Positions 1-11,960 of a DNA stretch of 64,000 nucleotides are shown piece after piece; position 1 is the first letter of the stretch; every line of letters begins with the position of its first letter. This stretch comes from Chamaea fasciata (lineage: Eukaryota > Chordata > Aves > Passeriformes > Sylviidae): positions 86,888,087 to 86,952,086 of the forward strand of contig JARCOQ010000002.1 in NCBI GenBank assembly GCA_029207755.1, read 5' to 3'. The position numbers were made by a program, and so were the translations under genes. A model generated the notes under the pieces. That model was not told the DNA's origin. It saw nothing but the letters and a program-made list of their open reading frames with translations, and did not search any database.

Positions 1-377
1 TGAGTACCCTGAGTATAACTGATCTTTTTTTGAAGACTGAGACAAATAAGGCCTTTCCTCATCCTTGGTGGCGATATTCCCATCTGCATCCAAAAAAAGA
101 TGAAGACTCTTTTTGGCTCTTTTTTATTTTTCTTATTAATGTATTTGCAGAAACATTTTTGCTAACATTTCTAACATTTTTGCAATGGTGGTTGCAGATT
201 GAGTACTAGTTCAGCTTTTTGTCTTTCCAGTTTTATTTCTGCAGAGAAGATAGACTTCAATTTCCCTTCTGATCTTAGAGCTGCTTTCAGATATCTTTCA
301 GTAATCTGTGAGTAATTGTTCAGCTGTCCTAACCTTTTATATAATGTTATTGTTTCAGCCACAAGCCTCCCAGACAT
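1..377 (-). mobile_element. Decayed LINE (probably CR1) ORF2 fragment
   Basis: The minus strand carries a broken reading frame resembling the stretch between the endonuclease and reverse-transcriptase domains of CR1 ORF2. Visible pieces are KAELVLN (about 218 down to 198), then two stops, then CFCKYINKKNKK (155 to 120). After a frame change comes DADGNIATKDEE (90 to 55). In CR1 proteins a basic 'KGFFKYI..K' segment followed by 'G.LVTKDEEKAE' occurs in this order, as I remember the family. The frame upstream (377 to 220) is open but I cannot align it. The fragment runs off the left edge. It is a dead copy with stops and at least one frameshift. An unrelated LINE or chance similarity remain possible. 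Confidence 0.4.
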
Positions 378-2559
378 TAGTGATGCTACCCCAATGCTGT
401 GATGTTTACAGTGTGGAGAAATGGCAAGCCTTACCTCTGCTAGGCATCCAGTGGAAGCAAAGATATCAGAGACAAGGTAGCAAAGATGTGGAGTTCATCC
501 ATGCCTGGCACCAACCTCAAACAGACAAAGAACATGGTGGCCTGGCTCCTCTCACAATGTGGCTTACAGAGGAGTGTCCTTGTCATGGCCAGCTATGTTG
601 CTCCTTCTCGAGTACAGAGCAGAAGCTCAGAACACAAGGCTGTCCTTGTAGCATATTTTACCTCATGATCTTGAAAGCACTACAGTTAATTAAGATGATT
701 TCCTTTTACCTTAAGTTGTCAAACCTCTGAGATATTGAAAGAACATAGGTATTGATGGTAAGAAGATATTAATGCAATTTGCAAGGACAACACAGGCAGT
801 ATTACTCTCTTATCTCTTTTCTCACAGTAATACGCATTTTTCTCAAGTCCATGTTCTGATGGTCAGGATGGGATGTAGCTTTTGGCTTTTGACAGATATG
901 ATTATAAACTTCATAATTTTGGAATCAGACAAAAAAGTATGGTGCTTCTGTAATTTTTCTGTTAAATCACCTTTAACCTGATATGCTTTTTCCCCCAAAT
1001 AAACTCAATTTGAATCAGTGTGAAAAGATTTTTGAATAGGTTGAAGACCTTGAAGAGGTTAGTCAAGACAAAACAGGAAGATGAGTTTAAAACAATTTAA
1101 GTAAATGGTGGATATTCTTATTTGGAAAGAGTCTTAATTCAGTTTACTCTAATTCATGAAGCTATGTCATGTTAAAGACGACTTAAAATTTTGAAACATG
1201 GTTTCCTGTGGAATTGATGTAGTTTAAGAACTCACTTTAGAAATTAATTCAGGTTAACTTTTCTCAGATCTTGAAAAAAAATAAATTGCCAGTCATGGTA
1301 GGCATTCCAGAGTAGATCAGATATGAAACCTTGTAATACTTGTTTAAGGGATAAGATATTATGTTTAATTTTTATTTTTCTTTAGGTATATGGAAAAGGT
1401 TTAATGCTCTTAAGCCATGATTGTGGCTTTTGAACAAAAAGAAAGTGTTTTCAAATTATTATTTGAAAATCCCACCTCCTAATCTGTATGGCAAATTCAG
1501 TATGGGAGACTTTGTGGAGTATAAGGAGAAATTGCCACATTTTTGTCTTAGGAGTAGAATAGAAATCAATTACATGAAAATTAAGTTTTAGCTCCCCATG
1601 CTACATTAATTTTAAGTTTTATAACTGAACTCATCTTATTGGGACAATACTGTTGGCAATTGTATTTAATTTAGTAATTTCAGCTTGTTTAATAGTTGAG
1701 CTTGCAGAAAAAATATCTCTTGGATGTTGATTAGAACTGCTAGTAGCAAAACTTTCAAGGAATTAGAGCAGATTGGACTTCAAAAATTTCCAAGGGAAAG
1801 TGATCAAGCATCTGTCTTGTAAAGAAAAAAATATAATGACATTGATTCATAACAGCAAAAGAAATACTTTTTATCAGACAGCCAGTGGTTATTATAACAT
1901 ATACTTTTTTAATCTGTAATTGTACTCCTCCGGACATATGCATGATAAAATCGTGAGCAATAGGTGACTCAGCTTCTAAAATAGTTGTCAGAGCATAGGT
2001 TCGGAAGTTCAGACCACCAAAAAATTAACTAGAAAAATGATACCTACCAAGACCATTGAACACTTCTACATGTTCCAATAAACCTTGCAAGCTGATTTTT
2101 TGATTGAATTTTGATTTTAACATATATGCACCTCAGTTTCGTAAGTTTAGATATTTTTACCCTGCTAAAGTATGCAAAGAAATTACAGAATTATAAGGTT
2201 TTATTAGCTTTAACAAAGAAGCAACAGTTGGTTTAATGTAGCCTGTTTAGTTCTACTGTTTCCTTTTCTAGTGCAATAGTAATAATAAAAACTGAACTAT
2301 AAGTCTCAGTGTTTTATTTGTTTGAAGTAGAAGAATGGGCAAAGCTTTTTCTGCATATAGCAGCTCCATAAGTAAGAGTTGTCTCTATCTTTTTTTGCTT
2401 TAAGATCTCATTGTGAAAAGTGAGGTGGAAATTATTGTTGCCTGGCATTGCACTTCTGACTCCACAGCTACATTTTATGAGGCTTGTGTGCAATTAGCCA
2501 GTTCGTTATTTTATCCTAATTTTATAACAAATCACTTCACTCTTTTTCTCTCATCCATC
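378..2559. other. Non-coding stretch, nothing recognised
   Basis: AT-rich DNA with frequent stops in all frames. The open frame at 308-730 on the plus strand has no recognisable domain, and I see no splice-site pairing that would make it an exon. No repeat family was recognised. Confidence 0.6.
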
Positions 2560-3190
2560 ATCAACTTATCTGCCCGCAAGTCAAAATGGTACCAATTATT
2601 AATCAAGGCCAGAGGCACCCGTTCCTGCATAGGAGCACCATGTTTCAACTGTCAGGTGGCATCCATCCCAGCCTCTCTTTGTCAGCAATAAAGAAAATGA
2701 AATTGGACTAATATGAATCTCATTTCTGCCCTGATTAAAGGCCTACATTTTCCCTAGGCATTGCCTGACCAGGTCCTGACTTGTGAGATATTCAATGTTC
2801 TTGTAATGTCATTCGGACACAGCGCGCCTGTCTCCTTAGGTCATTGTTCTTCAGATTCACTTGTTTTACATGGAATGTAGGCTAGAAAATCTAGACTTCC
2901 TTTGGGGTGTTAATTAAGAGGAGCATCCAAAATTAATCAGCAAATTCACTAGGGCGAAGGGGAGCTGTCTGAAGGCCTCGATATAAAATGCACTTCTAGC
3001 ACAGGGAAATGAGCCTTCGGCTATTGACAAAGAAAAAACAAGTGCACAGACGGCAATCTGACATAAAAATTCATATACGTATACAATTTTACATTCATTT
3101 TCCTTGTCAGCTTGTCACCTTTAATTATAAAGGTTGATTTGCTATTTGGCAGATCTGGAAATTGTAAACGCTTGGCCATTTGAATATCAT
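2560..3190. promoter_or_regulatory. Candidate conserved non-coding element (enhancer-like)
   Basis: This block keeps CpGs (GCGCGC near 2822, CGAAGG, CTCGAT, GACGG) in an otherwise CpG-poor region and contains clustered homeodomain-type sites: TTAATTAA at 2910-2917, ATTAATCAG around 2932-2940, and TTAATTA at 3121-3127. An inverted repeat ACCTTTA/TAAAGGT (3117-3123 and 3128-3134) surrounds an ATTA core. The non-repetitive texture is that of a developmental enhancer. Conservation was judged by eye only; no alignment was possible. Confidence 0.35.
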
Positions 3191-5454
3191 CATATGGTCA
3201 ATGTCTTCAGAAAAGAATGACACAGGAACATACCAGGAAAGGAACATTGTAGAATCCAAAGTGAACTCTCTGATGCTCACCTGGAAGGATTTTCAGGTCT
3301 TCAAGATAAATCTGCACTTAGCTGTAAAAGCACGCAAGTTAGGACCATCCACAGTCAAAAAATTGTATTGACAAGTTGCTAGCCCCCACCCCTTTTTTTT
3401 ACTTAAAGTAGTTTCTAATCTTCATTTCTTTAGTTCTTTTATCACTCACTCCATTCTAATGTTATTAGTGTTTGGTGTGAAGGATTTGCATAGACCTTCA
3501 GGCTACTAATGACCTTTACGTGGAAACAGCAAATTTTGTTTTGCCCACTGAAGAGAAGATGAAAAAAGATAAAGGATAAATGCTAAGTCTATATCATGCA
3601 GACACCTTCTCTCTAAAAGTGAGAAGCTTTTTAGAAAGGTAAAAATTTTAAGATAAGTTTGCTTGTTTTCAGTAATAAATAATTTAGAAGTGAGTTTTTG
3701 TAACTGCAAATAGGACTTTATATTCATACCTTGAAGGAAGCCCATGAGCTTAGGTTTAAGAAGGCACCTGTTGTAAGTACTTTTTGTAGTTCCATCTTTC
3801 TTATTGAACAATTGTCTCTGGTTTTGTGGAGTTTTTCACAAGTTACCATCTTTTTAATATTACAGGATGTCACGGCCACATTGCTCGGACTTTCAGGTAT
3901 CACTATTACTCTTCATGAAGTCCCACAGGCCTATTAACAATATAAAAAACCCCAAACAACCTTAAAAATGCTGCATACCCACGCAGCATCACACACAAAA
4001 GAAATTTAGCTTTCCAAATCTGTTCTGAACAGTCCGATAGAGAAAATGTTACTTGGACCACCTATTGACTCCTGATAAACTTAAAATGCAGGCAGACAAG
4101 TTGAAGAATTCAGACAGTAGATTTTGTACTGATTTTTGAACCCTAATGTTATGGAACAGTAAACATGTAGTAGAGAGCTCCACATAATGAAACTGCACTG
4201 TGATGTTTACTTCAAGTAACTGCTGCATAAGAAATAGAGTATTCCAAACTTGAATTATACTCTGCACTGCATCAGATACTAATTTAATATTCTCATTCCC
4301 CTCTTTTTTTAAAATTGATACCTTTATTCCTAAGTGAATATAATAAGTTTACCTTATACTGCTGACTTTTCAATTACTGTATTTTTGAGGGGATTTTTAC
4401 TATGGATGAAAGAAGATTATCAAGGGTACCAAACCCACCTACAGAACTCTTTTTCTTACTTGTTTTTACATGGTAACAAAAGGGAAGTACTCATTGGCCA
4501 CTTCTGCTGTCAGGGCAGTTGTGAAAATACACAGAAGAACTGTCTTCATGCCTGGGATTGCCTGCAGTTCCATTTGTGATTTTGAAATATGATGAAGTTA
4601 GATAAAACTTGCAAGACTGAGTATTGTTTTTTATACTTTTGTATCTACAGGAAAGCAGTCAGAACACTGCCAGAATACTTGCCACTCTTTTGTTTTAAAT
4701 TAATGCCAGCCTTCATAAAATCAATGATCCCATGACATGAGACCTGATGCCAGCTTAAGAGCTTCATGGTGTCTGCCATCTCAGACAAGGTGGGACACAA
4801 TCACAGTTCCGTGATCTGCTATTCCTTTTCTCCAGCAAATTTTATTTTATAACTATAAATGTTACCTTTTATCTTCATTTCCTTCATCTCTGATTATGAG
4901 GAGAAAAGGTTATTCCATAAGATCCAATCAGGCAATCAGAAAGTCAGTAGGCTTTCCAGCACTAGGTGAGTGTGATTGTGGCCTTGGTGCGCTGTTTATA
5001 CTCACTAGACATAAATGTAAAACAAACAAAAAATAGAAGCAGAAATAAACTCTTTACAGATCTTCCAATAAGAATTTAAAGAACTAATTATTAATCAAAA
5101 AACAAATCTCTTTAAAAATTTTAGGTTTCCTCTAAGTAAACAAAAATTCAAATGGGAATAATGGAATAATTTTTTATATTATATCTACAAAGATTCTATG
5201 GTACAAAGATGGTGTTGTCCTCTGTTTTCCAAAACACCCTTATCCCATAGTGAGCAAAAGTAATTAGAACCACCAAAGATCTGAATGCCAGTAAAACTTT
5301 CAGAGAGCTACTTAATTAACCAATAATTAATGCATAGTAAATTAAATTTTTTAGTAACTCAAGCCATTTCTCTAGCTATTTTTTCTTTACCTTTTTTTCA
5401 GGACTTCACAGGGTAATTTTGTTACATTTTCACAAAACCGCATTCCCAAAGCTG
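3191..5454. other. Non-coding stretch, nothing recognised
   Basis: AT-rich sequence with only short open frames. No transposon ends, RNA genes or CpG clusters were seen. Confidence 0.55.
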
Positions 5455-5567
5455 CTACAGAAGAGCTGGAGGGCTCTTCTGTAGTAACTGCAAGGTAACT
5501 GCAGTAACTGCAGTTTGCAAGTTTGCAAGTAACTGCAAAAGTAGCTGCAAGGGCTGCAGTTACTTTT
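5455..5567. repeat. Nested hairpins and GTAACTGCA short tandem repeat
   Basis: A perfect 12-bp inverted repeat CTACAGAAGAGC/GCTCTTCTGTAG lies at 5455-5466 and 5473-5484 with a 6-base loop. It is followed by imperfect head-to-tail copies of GTAACTGCA/TTTGCAAG (about 5484-5540). A second inverted pair AAAAGTAGCTGCA/TGCAGTTACTTTT (5537-5549 and 5555-5567) matches at 12 of 13 positions. The repeats keep a minus-strand frame open from 5716 to 5387, but that frame shows no domain and I do not call it a gene. Confidence 0.8.
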
Positions 5568-5584
5568 AGCCTCCCTGCAGTTGA

Positions 5585-7527
5585 ATGCCTGAAAGCAACT
5601 GCCAGGCTAGCAAGACATACCTGCCATCTGCACACTGCGGTGGTGGGTGGGCTGTAATCACAGGGGATAGACATTATTCTTTTACTACCTGCCTTTCTAG
5701 TTAAAAATTTTAACACTGCAAGGCTGACACACTTATCAATCAGACTTCTTGCTAAAGAAAAGTGAAGCCATACAATATTTGCATCTCTCTGGGTCTGTTT
5801 ACTGTGTATAATTTACTTGGAAACAGGGAATTTTCTTTCTTCTTGCTTTAATAGCAACTGATTGCTGGATTATTAAATTAATATTAATCAATAGGATTTG
5901 ATTTTATGCACTACTTAAAGTGTGGTTAACATCAGAGTTTATTTGTACCCTTTGGAGCTGCAATGTCAGAACTTGAAGGGAATGAAGTTTCATTCTTCTT
6001 GTACCAGGGTCTCTTCCTAAATGAGGGAAACTCCATATATCCTTCTGTTCTGGGAAGACTTTGCTGCTGCAGAGAGTCTTGCCAGTTCATCCGGTAGACT
6101 CATGAGTAGAAGTCAAGAGAAAAAGAGCATTTCCCACTTGAAAATTTCAGTTCTAGGACTGTATCTTCACATATCTGTAGGGAAAACTTGATCAGTGACA
6201 ATGGCAAAACCTTCCACTTATTTGGGACCCAGGTGTGCACTCAGCAGAAGTAGTTTGGGGGCATACCCACATTTGTGCAGTATCAAGAGGATGGATGTAT
6301 CCTCCATATGTCAGGTGCTCCTCTGGTGGAGAGCTACTCCATAGCATGCAGGGACAACGTAGTATCTTGCCTAATGAGAAAGAGAGCACTGAATGTTTAG
6401 TGTTGCCTCCCTGCAGCCCAAAATGCAGGGAGCTGTGCATCCTAGCACAGGTGAGTCGTCAATGCCAAACCAGTCACTGACATATTTGCAGTTTTGTCTC
6501 CAAACTCTTGGTGTAAGACCGACAATTAAATATGTACCTTTCTCAGCTGAAGGTATCCAGCAGAACAAGTGACTCAGAGCTGTTTTGGCTGAAGTGTACC
6601 CTCATTACTTCAGAGCACATTAAGCATTTAAGAAGTTTTGGTCTGGTCTGCTGGGGGATCAGCTGTGGGGTGAGTTGGCCTTGGATAGATGGCCACCAGC
6701 CACTCCATCTCTGCCCTCCTCAGCAGGATGGGGCAGGGGGAAAATAAAATGAAAAAAACCTGTGGGTCAGATAACAGCACTTCAATAAAGAAAAAGCAAA
6801 GGCTGCTCACAGAACCAAAGGAAAATGTTTTATTCTTTGCTTCCCATCAGGAGGTGATTCCCATCCACTTTCCACAAAACAGGGCTTCAGCATACATAGC
6901 ATTTGCTCTGGAAAACAAATGTAATACAAATGCCCACTCTTAACTCCCCCTACATTTCCTACCCCCTCTTAGCTTATACTGCTGAGTAGACATCCTAAGG
7001 AATGAACTCTCCCTGTGGTCACTTTGGGTCTGCTGTTCGGGCTGTGTCCCTTCCCAAGACTTTGTCCACCCTGGTCTACTGGTGAGGGGGGAATGTTGGA
7101 GAGAGAGCTCTGATGTTGTGGAGCACCGCTCAAGAGTAGACAAAACATAGATGTGTTACCAACACCTTTCTAACTACCAATACAAAGCTCATCACTATGA
7201 GAGCTGCTGTGGGGAAAATTAGCTCCATCTCAGCCAAATCCAATACACCCTGTAAATTTTTTGGGGGAATCTTTACTGAAATAATAGGTTAAGCCCTAGA
7301 TTAGGTTGATATCCTGTTGTGATTATCAATAAGAGGCTTAACTTTGCTTTGGCTCCAGTCCAGTCTATATGCTTTCAGTTAACTTTCTGAAGCAAGCAAG
7401 AAAGAGCCATGGAAGGAGGGTGGGTAGGGGGTTAGTGGGAATAGATCCAGAGCAAACCTTGTCTTACAGGGTATAGCTTTGGGACAGGACTGTGGAAGAA
7501 GACCCTGGTTCCACAATTAAAATGGAT
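5585..7527. other. Non-coding stretch, nothing recognised
   Basis: Slightly GC-richer than its surroundings, with several overlapping short open frames on both strands (about 6190-7140) and no family resemblance. A consensus splice-donor string CAGGTGAGT occurs near 6448 but has no supporting exon. Confidence 0.5.
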
Positions 7528-7529
7528 GC

Positions 7530-7592
<63 letters not shown>

Positions 7593-7637
7593 TATATATA
7601 TACACACATATATATATACACACACACACATATATAT
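7528..7637. repeat. Compound (TA)n/(CA)n microsatellite
   Basis: Alternating TA dinucleotides with interspersed TACACA blocks over about 110 bases. The Tyr-Ile-rich 'proteins' translated from it on both strands are artefacts of the repeat. Confidence 0.95.
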
Positions 7638-8220
7638 TCCCCTTCATCCTTTTAAAGAAAATAAATTAAAAGTCCAGGTATTTTTCAGCATTTATTTTAA
7701 ACGCAATTTATTTAATTTTAAAACTGAGACTTCATCCAATTTTATGAAAACACCCTTGAATGTTAGGACTTTTGTTTGAACCCTGATTTTCTTCCTTTTA
7801 TTCTGTTTTCAGCATATGAAAATTGTCTGGCATCAAAGAATGAGTAACTGAGAAACTGTGGAATAGTGTGCTACACTGTGCAGAGCACTTAAATAAAATA
7901 CCTGCCATTCCCATTTCATATTTAAAAGACATGCAGAATGATATGTTTTTTTAAGGCAATACTTCTATCACAGGGAGACTTGGCTTCTAATTTTTACTCT
8001 TAAATAATTAATAAATAAACCAAAGATGACTCCATGGAGGAGCATGGCTCTGATTTACCCACACTTTACTGTGATTGTTTTCATCACACAAACTAGTTGC
8101 CCATACTGAGTTATAGATGTGAGACTTTGGGATTACTGAAACATCAAACTATGTCTGACTCTCCCAGCTACTGGAAAATTTTAAAGCCATCACATTGACA
8201 TTAGGAAGTCTTATGGGAAT

Positions 8221-8308
8221 CAACAAAAAACCAATCAAACAAAAATACCCCACAAAACCAAAAAAAGCAAAACAAAAAGCCAAAGCAAAAACAAAAATCA
8301 AAAAACCT
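8221..8308. repeat. A/C-rich low-complexity tract
   Basis: Nearly all A and C, built from AACAAAA, AACCA and ACCCC-like words. The same composition recurs at 25999-26057, 48251-48333, 57461-57543 and 63642-63680. Confidence 0.85.
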
Positions 8309-8810
8309 GATCAAAGCACCAAAATCCTCTAAGTGCTGAAGTACAGTTCAAACACAGTTAATACCAGTCCTCATGTAGTTAGAAAACTGCTTCTCTCTGT
8401 TACAAGGAACAATTCCATATCCTGGCTTAAATTGCTTGAAAGAAATCTCTAAAACTAGAGCAGAGGACAGAAGAATATCATTTGCCTAAGGATTTGGGGA
8501 AGGTGCAGTTCAAGTACTGACAGGAGACTGTGGATACATCTTCACCACGGTGTTAAGGACAGCCAAGATGAGTGCTGGCAAGGTTGCTCAGGTCCACAAG
8601 CAGAATATCTAAGTTTGAGGAGTGCCAGTGCTGAGCTAAAAATCACTGCTGATTTATGAGCTCCCTGACAGGGATTATCATCTTGTCACAGGGCTATGAT
8701 AACTCTCTGAGACTGTCTCCAGAATGACACTGTACCGAGGGTTTGTGGTTTTGTGCGGCATGGACTGAGCAAAGGTCTTCACTGCTCCTCACTGGGAAAT
8801 CTCTCTTGAG

Positions 8811-8830
8811 ATGCCACTGTAAAGTGGCAT
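8811..8830. repeat. Small perfect inverted repeat
   Basis: ATGCCACT and AGTGGCAT pair perfectly across a 4-base loop (GTAA). It is too short to be a pre-miRNA, and no function is inferred. Confidence 0.7.
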
Positions 8831-9813
8831 AATATTGCTAATCTCTGTAGTTTACTTTTACATACCCAAGAATAATCCCTGGTAAATTCAGCATGTCTGC
8901 AGACTTCACTGTATATTATGATATATTTTCTTTAGTATGTTTCTAAAGGAGATGAACGGAAAGTGCTGGGCTTACTGAAGTGTCTGCAGCATGCTGCAGG
9001 AGGGTTTTCAGTCTAACTCCTTACTCGGGAGTAGAAGGAGCTGCAGGACTTTCTTTAAAAAAAGTTAGTGGCTGCATATTACACTGTTGAGGAGGTTGCA
9101 CAGGGGTCAGAAAGTCACACAAATTCCAAGAATTTCTATACCCTATATTCATCTAGCTAGAAGACACTTCTAGACTGCATCCCACTCAGTTTGGTTCATA
9201 GTCCTTTGGTTTCCTCATGTTACTGTGCTCTGTTTTCTTGCATAGTGTAGTTTGGTTCCTGCAAACTAGATGCTCTCAAGGTGGTTTTCAGAGAAAAGTA
9301 AATGAGGTTCTCCGCTTCAGAGGTGCACTTGGTGTGGTGCATTCCCTAATGCAGCCATAAGCATTTGGATGTTGAGCAGGTGACTTTGAGCCATGTGCGC
9401 AATGAAGACATTGAGATCAGGAGATCATACTAAACCTGGACTGAAGAGAAAACTTTCAACCACAGGATGTAGGGCTTCAGCATTGACTGCTTTGATCTAC
9501 TGATTTACTCTTACACTGAATTATTTGCTAATGTAGACAAAGCCTTAATCCTCCTTTTCTAATCACATACTAAGTTCACTGCACACTGAAATGCAGATGA
9601 AAGTGCTTCCTTATGTAATGTTAATAAACCCGGTTTCACTGCAATCAGTAGGGTTTCCACTTCCATTGCACGGTGTTGAGATTTTCCCTCAGCAAGATGT
9701 TATTTAAAAAAAATCCCAAGTGTCTGAAAAATCCAGAACTCCATTCAATTTCAGAGACATCTCCTAAAAAAATAAAGATGGAGACTAACTTTTCCTCACC
9801 AAACATAATATCG

Positions 9814-9858
9814 ATTTTTTTTAAAATTTTTTTTTTTTTTTTTGGGTGGGAAAAAAAA
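9814..9858. repeat. Poly-T tract with adjacent A-tract
   Basis: A long T run, interrupted once by AAAA, is followed by GGGTGGG and eight A residues. It can fold back on itself. The short open frames on both strands here encode only Lys- or Phe-rich translations of the repeat. Confidence 0.85.
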
Positions 9859-11399
9859 TTACCTTCCTTCTTGAGTTCATTATTATCTGAAGCCATTTTT
9901 CAGATTTAAGCTCATGGAAAGTCTCTGTAATATGGGTGAAAAATCTAGCATTGCTTTTGGATATTTCCAGACAGGCTTTTAGAGTAACACCACACACTGG
10001 CTTTTCCTGAACAAGACAGAATTTCATACTTCCTGTTGTTTTTTTGAAAGTATGTTTACTGTTCGGTGAATTGTGAAATAAAGAGGTATTTAAGAAAACA
10101 AAAATCCCATCTTCACTCCTGGAGAACAGCTCACACTAAGTATTACTATATCCACCTTTCCAGAAACGCCCATGGTAGAGTTGGGAAAATGCCAGTTTAT
10201 TGATATTTTGTTTCACATAAGTGTTTCATACCTTTTGGGACTGATGATGTAGGAACATTGCTTGTCTCACAGCACACAGAACTTTGATCCAAACTGTCCA
10301 AATCAAAAGATATTGGGCAGAAAGAGAATGTTTTTTAGATCACCCCATCGATTTTTCAGATAGGCTGAGATTAAAGCACTTGCATATTCTTCAATTAATG
10401 GGATCTATCTTGTAAATCAAACAAAAATGACAGTAGTAAAACAACATCAGTATCTGAGAACTTAGTTGTAGCCAGGATTCCATTACACATGTGAATATTT
10501 CAGTTACTATCTCTGTAGTGCCAAAGTTACATTTATAAGCTACCAGGTGAAACTAGTAAAAATAGAAATGACTGTGTTTCTACCTCAGGAAAATACTTAC
10601 TTTTTTTAGGTAGAATTTCCTTTTTTGCTCTTTGTCCACATAGAAATTTTGTGTGTCAGGATAAACAAAGCAATATTATAGACTGTCCCTAAACTTATGA
10701 GCTGCTGCCTTAGTGACAAATGGGAAAAGCAAAGCTGAAATAGTTAATGTGCATTTCTGTTAAGCAACAAAACCAGAACAAAAATTTAATTAGTTACTTC
10801 CTTAAATATTCTACTATATGAAGAAAATGTGTACATGTACACTTCAATATACATGCATATAAAGGAGTAGTACTCTGAAACTTTCTTTTCCTTTAATGCA
10901 GAGAAAAGCAGTCTTCCTGTAACTCTTCCTGATTTCAAATTTTGTTTCTTTTCCAACCTAAACAATATTTGGAAAATGTTCACTTGTACAAATTAACACC
11001 ATCAAGATTTTTTTTAAAACCAAGGTCTAATTTTAATGATAATATTTCACCTATAAAAAAGTGAGGATAACAAGTTTGTATTCATACAAAAGTGTTAATT
11101 AATGAAAGACAAACCTTTGCCAGTTATTGACACATTCCTCTGTAATCCTGTTATGTGGAACATTCTAATGAAGTCATAGTTTATTACTAATGATCTAGCT
11201 TTGTTTAAAAAAAAAACTGTGAGGGGGAGGGGGGGTTTGAAATAATTTATTTGCTTTGGTGTATTTTTTATCACAGCAGGTAAGAATGCTGCATTTTGAC
11301 TGCCACATTGTATGCAGGATGAGGGGGTATGACCTCAGAAGCAGCAACGGAGAACTTGCTCTTTCACACTTCAGCACACACTGCTGTGAACCAGCACTT

Positions 11400-11960
11400 T
11401 GGTCATATTATCCGCCACACCACAAAGCTGTCCGCTAATTATCTCTGAATACGAATTTTATTGAACCTTAATTTTCAGTAATGGGGCCTGATAGTTTGAG
11501 AAGAAAGACAAAAGAAAGGTCCCTTTGTTTTTCCCTCACAATAACCTTCTAGTGCTGGAGCTATGGCAGAACTCATTAAACTTGAACAATGAGTTGAAAT
11601 ATGATCGCGTTATTTTTGTCCCTGCCCCCAAACCAGGCTGGTCCTGTCTGCCAGCCTGTCCATCTGTCTAACGATATGGGAAGAGACATCGATTTTGTAG
11701 TGGACACTGCTAAAACACATTCCAAACTCTAGCCGAATCACCGGGAATGTGAATCTGAGCAGAAATCTGATTCTTTTGTACGCATTTGGCAAGATCTCAT
11801 GGCAAGTTTAGCAGCAATTCGGATGCTGTAGGGAAGAGCTTTGAAAGCCAGGTTAGACAAAAGATGATTTGTGTTTGAGGTGCCCTGCGGAAATAGATTC
11901 ACACTAGGTAGAAATAGTGTTATTCATCCAAACTGTGAGTTAAAAGAAACTAACACTGAA
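11400..11960. promoter_or_regulatory. Candidate conserved non-coding element
   Basis: Non-repetitive block with retained CpGs (TCCGCC, ATCGCG, TAACGATATG, CATCGAT, GCCGAATCACCGGG, TTCGGATG). It holds a CTAATTAT homeodomain-type site at about 11434-11441 and an ACAATG SOX-type site at 11586-11591. No coding frame is supported. The regulatory role is inferred from texture only. Confidence 0.35.

Larger units (their letters stand above)
7638..11399. other. Non-coding stretch with low-complexity tracts
   Basis: No gene seen. It includes an A/C-rich tract at 8221-8308, a T-tract followed by an A-tract at about 9814-9858, a small perfect hairpin ATGCCACT/AGTGGCAT at 8811-8830, and a G-run at about 11221-11235. 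Confidence 0.55.

Noticed and set aside
308..730. 140-codon open frame near the left edge
   Set aside because: It overlaps the minus-strand LINE remnant and shows no family resemblance.
5387..5716. 109-codon minus-strand frame rich in Ala, Thr, Val and Ser
   Set aside because: Kept open by the GTAACTGCA repeat and hairpins; no domain.
6446..6456. Consensus splice donor CAGGTGAGT
   Set aside because: No plausible exon upstream or acceptor pairing; such strings occur by chance at this length scale.
7432..7779. Tyr/Ile/His-repeat proteins on both strands
   Set aside because: Pure translation of the TA/CA microsatellite.
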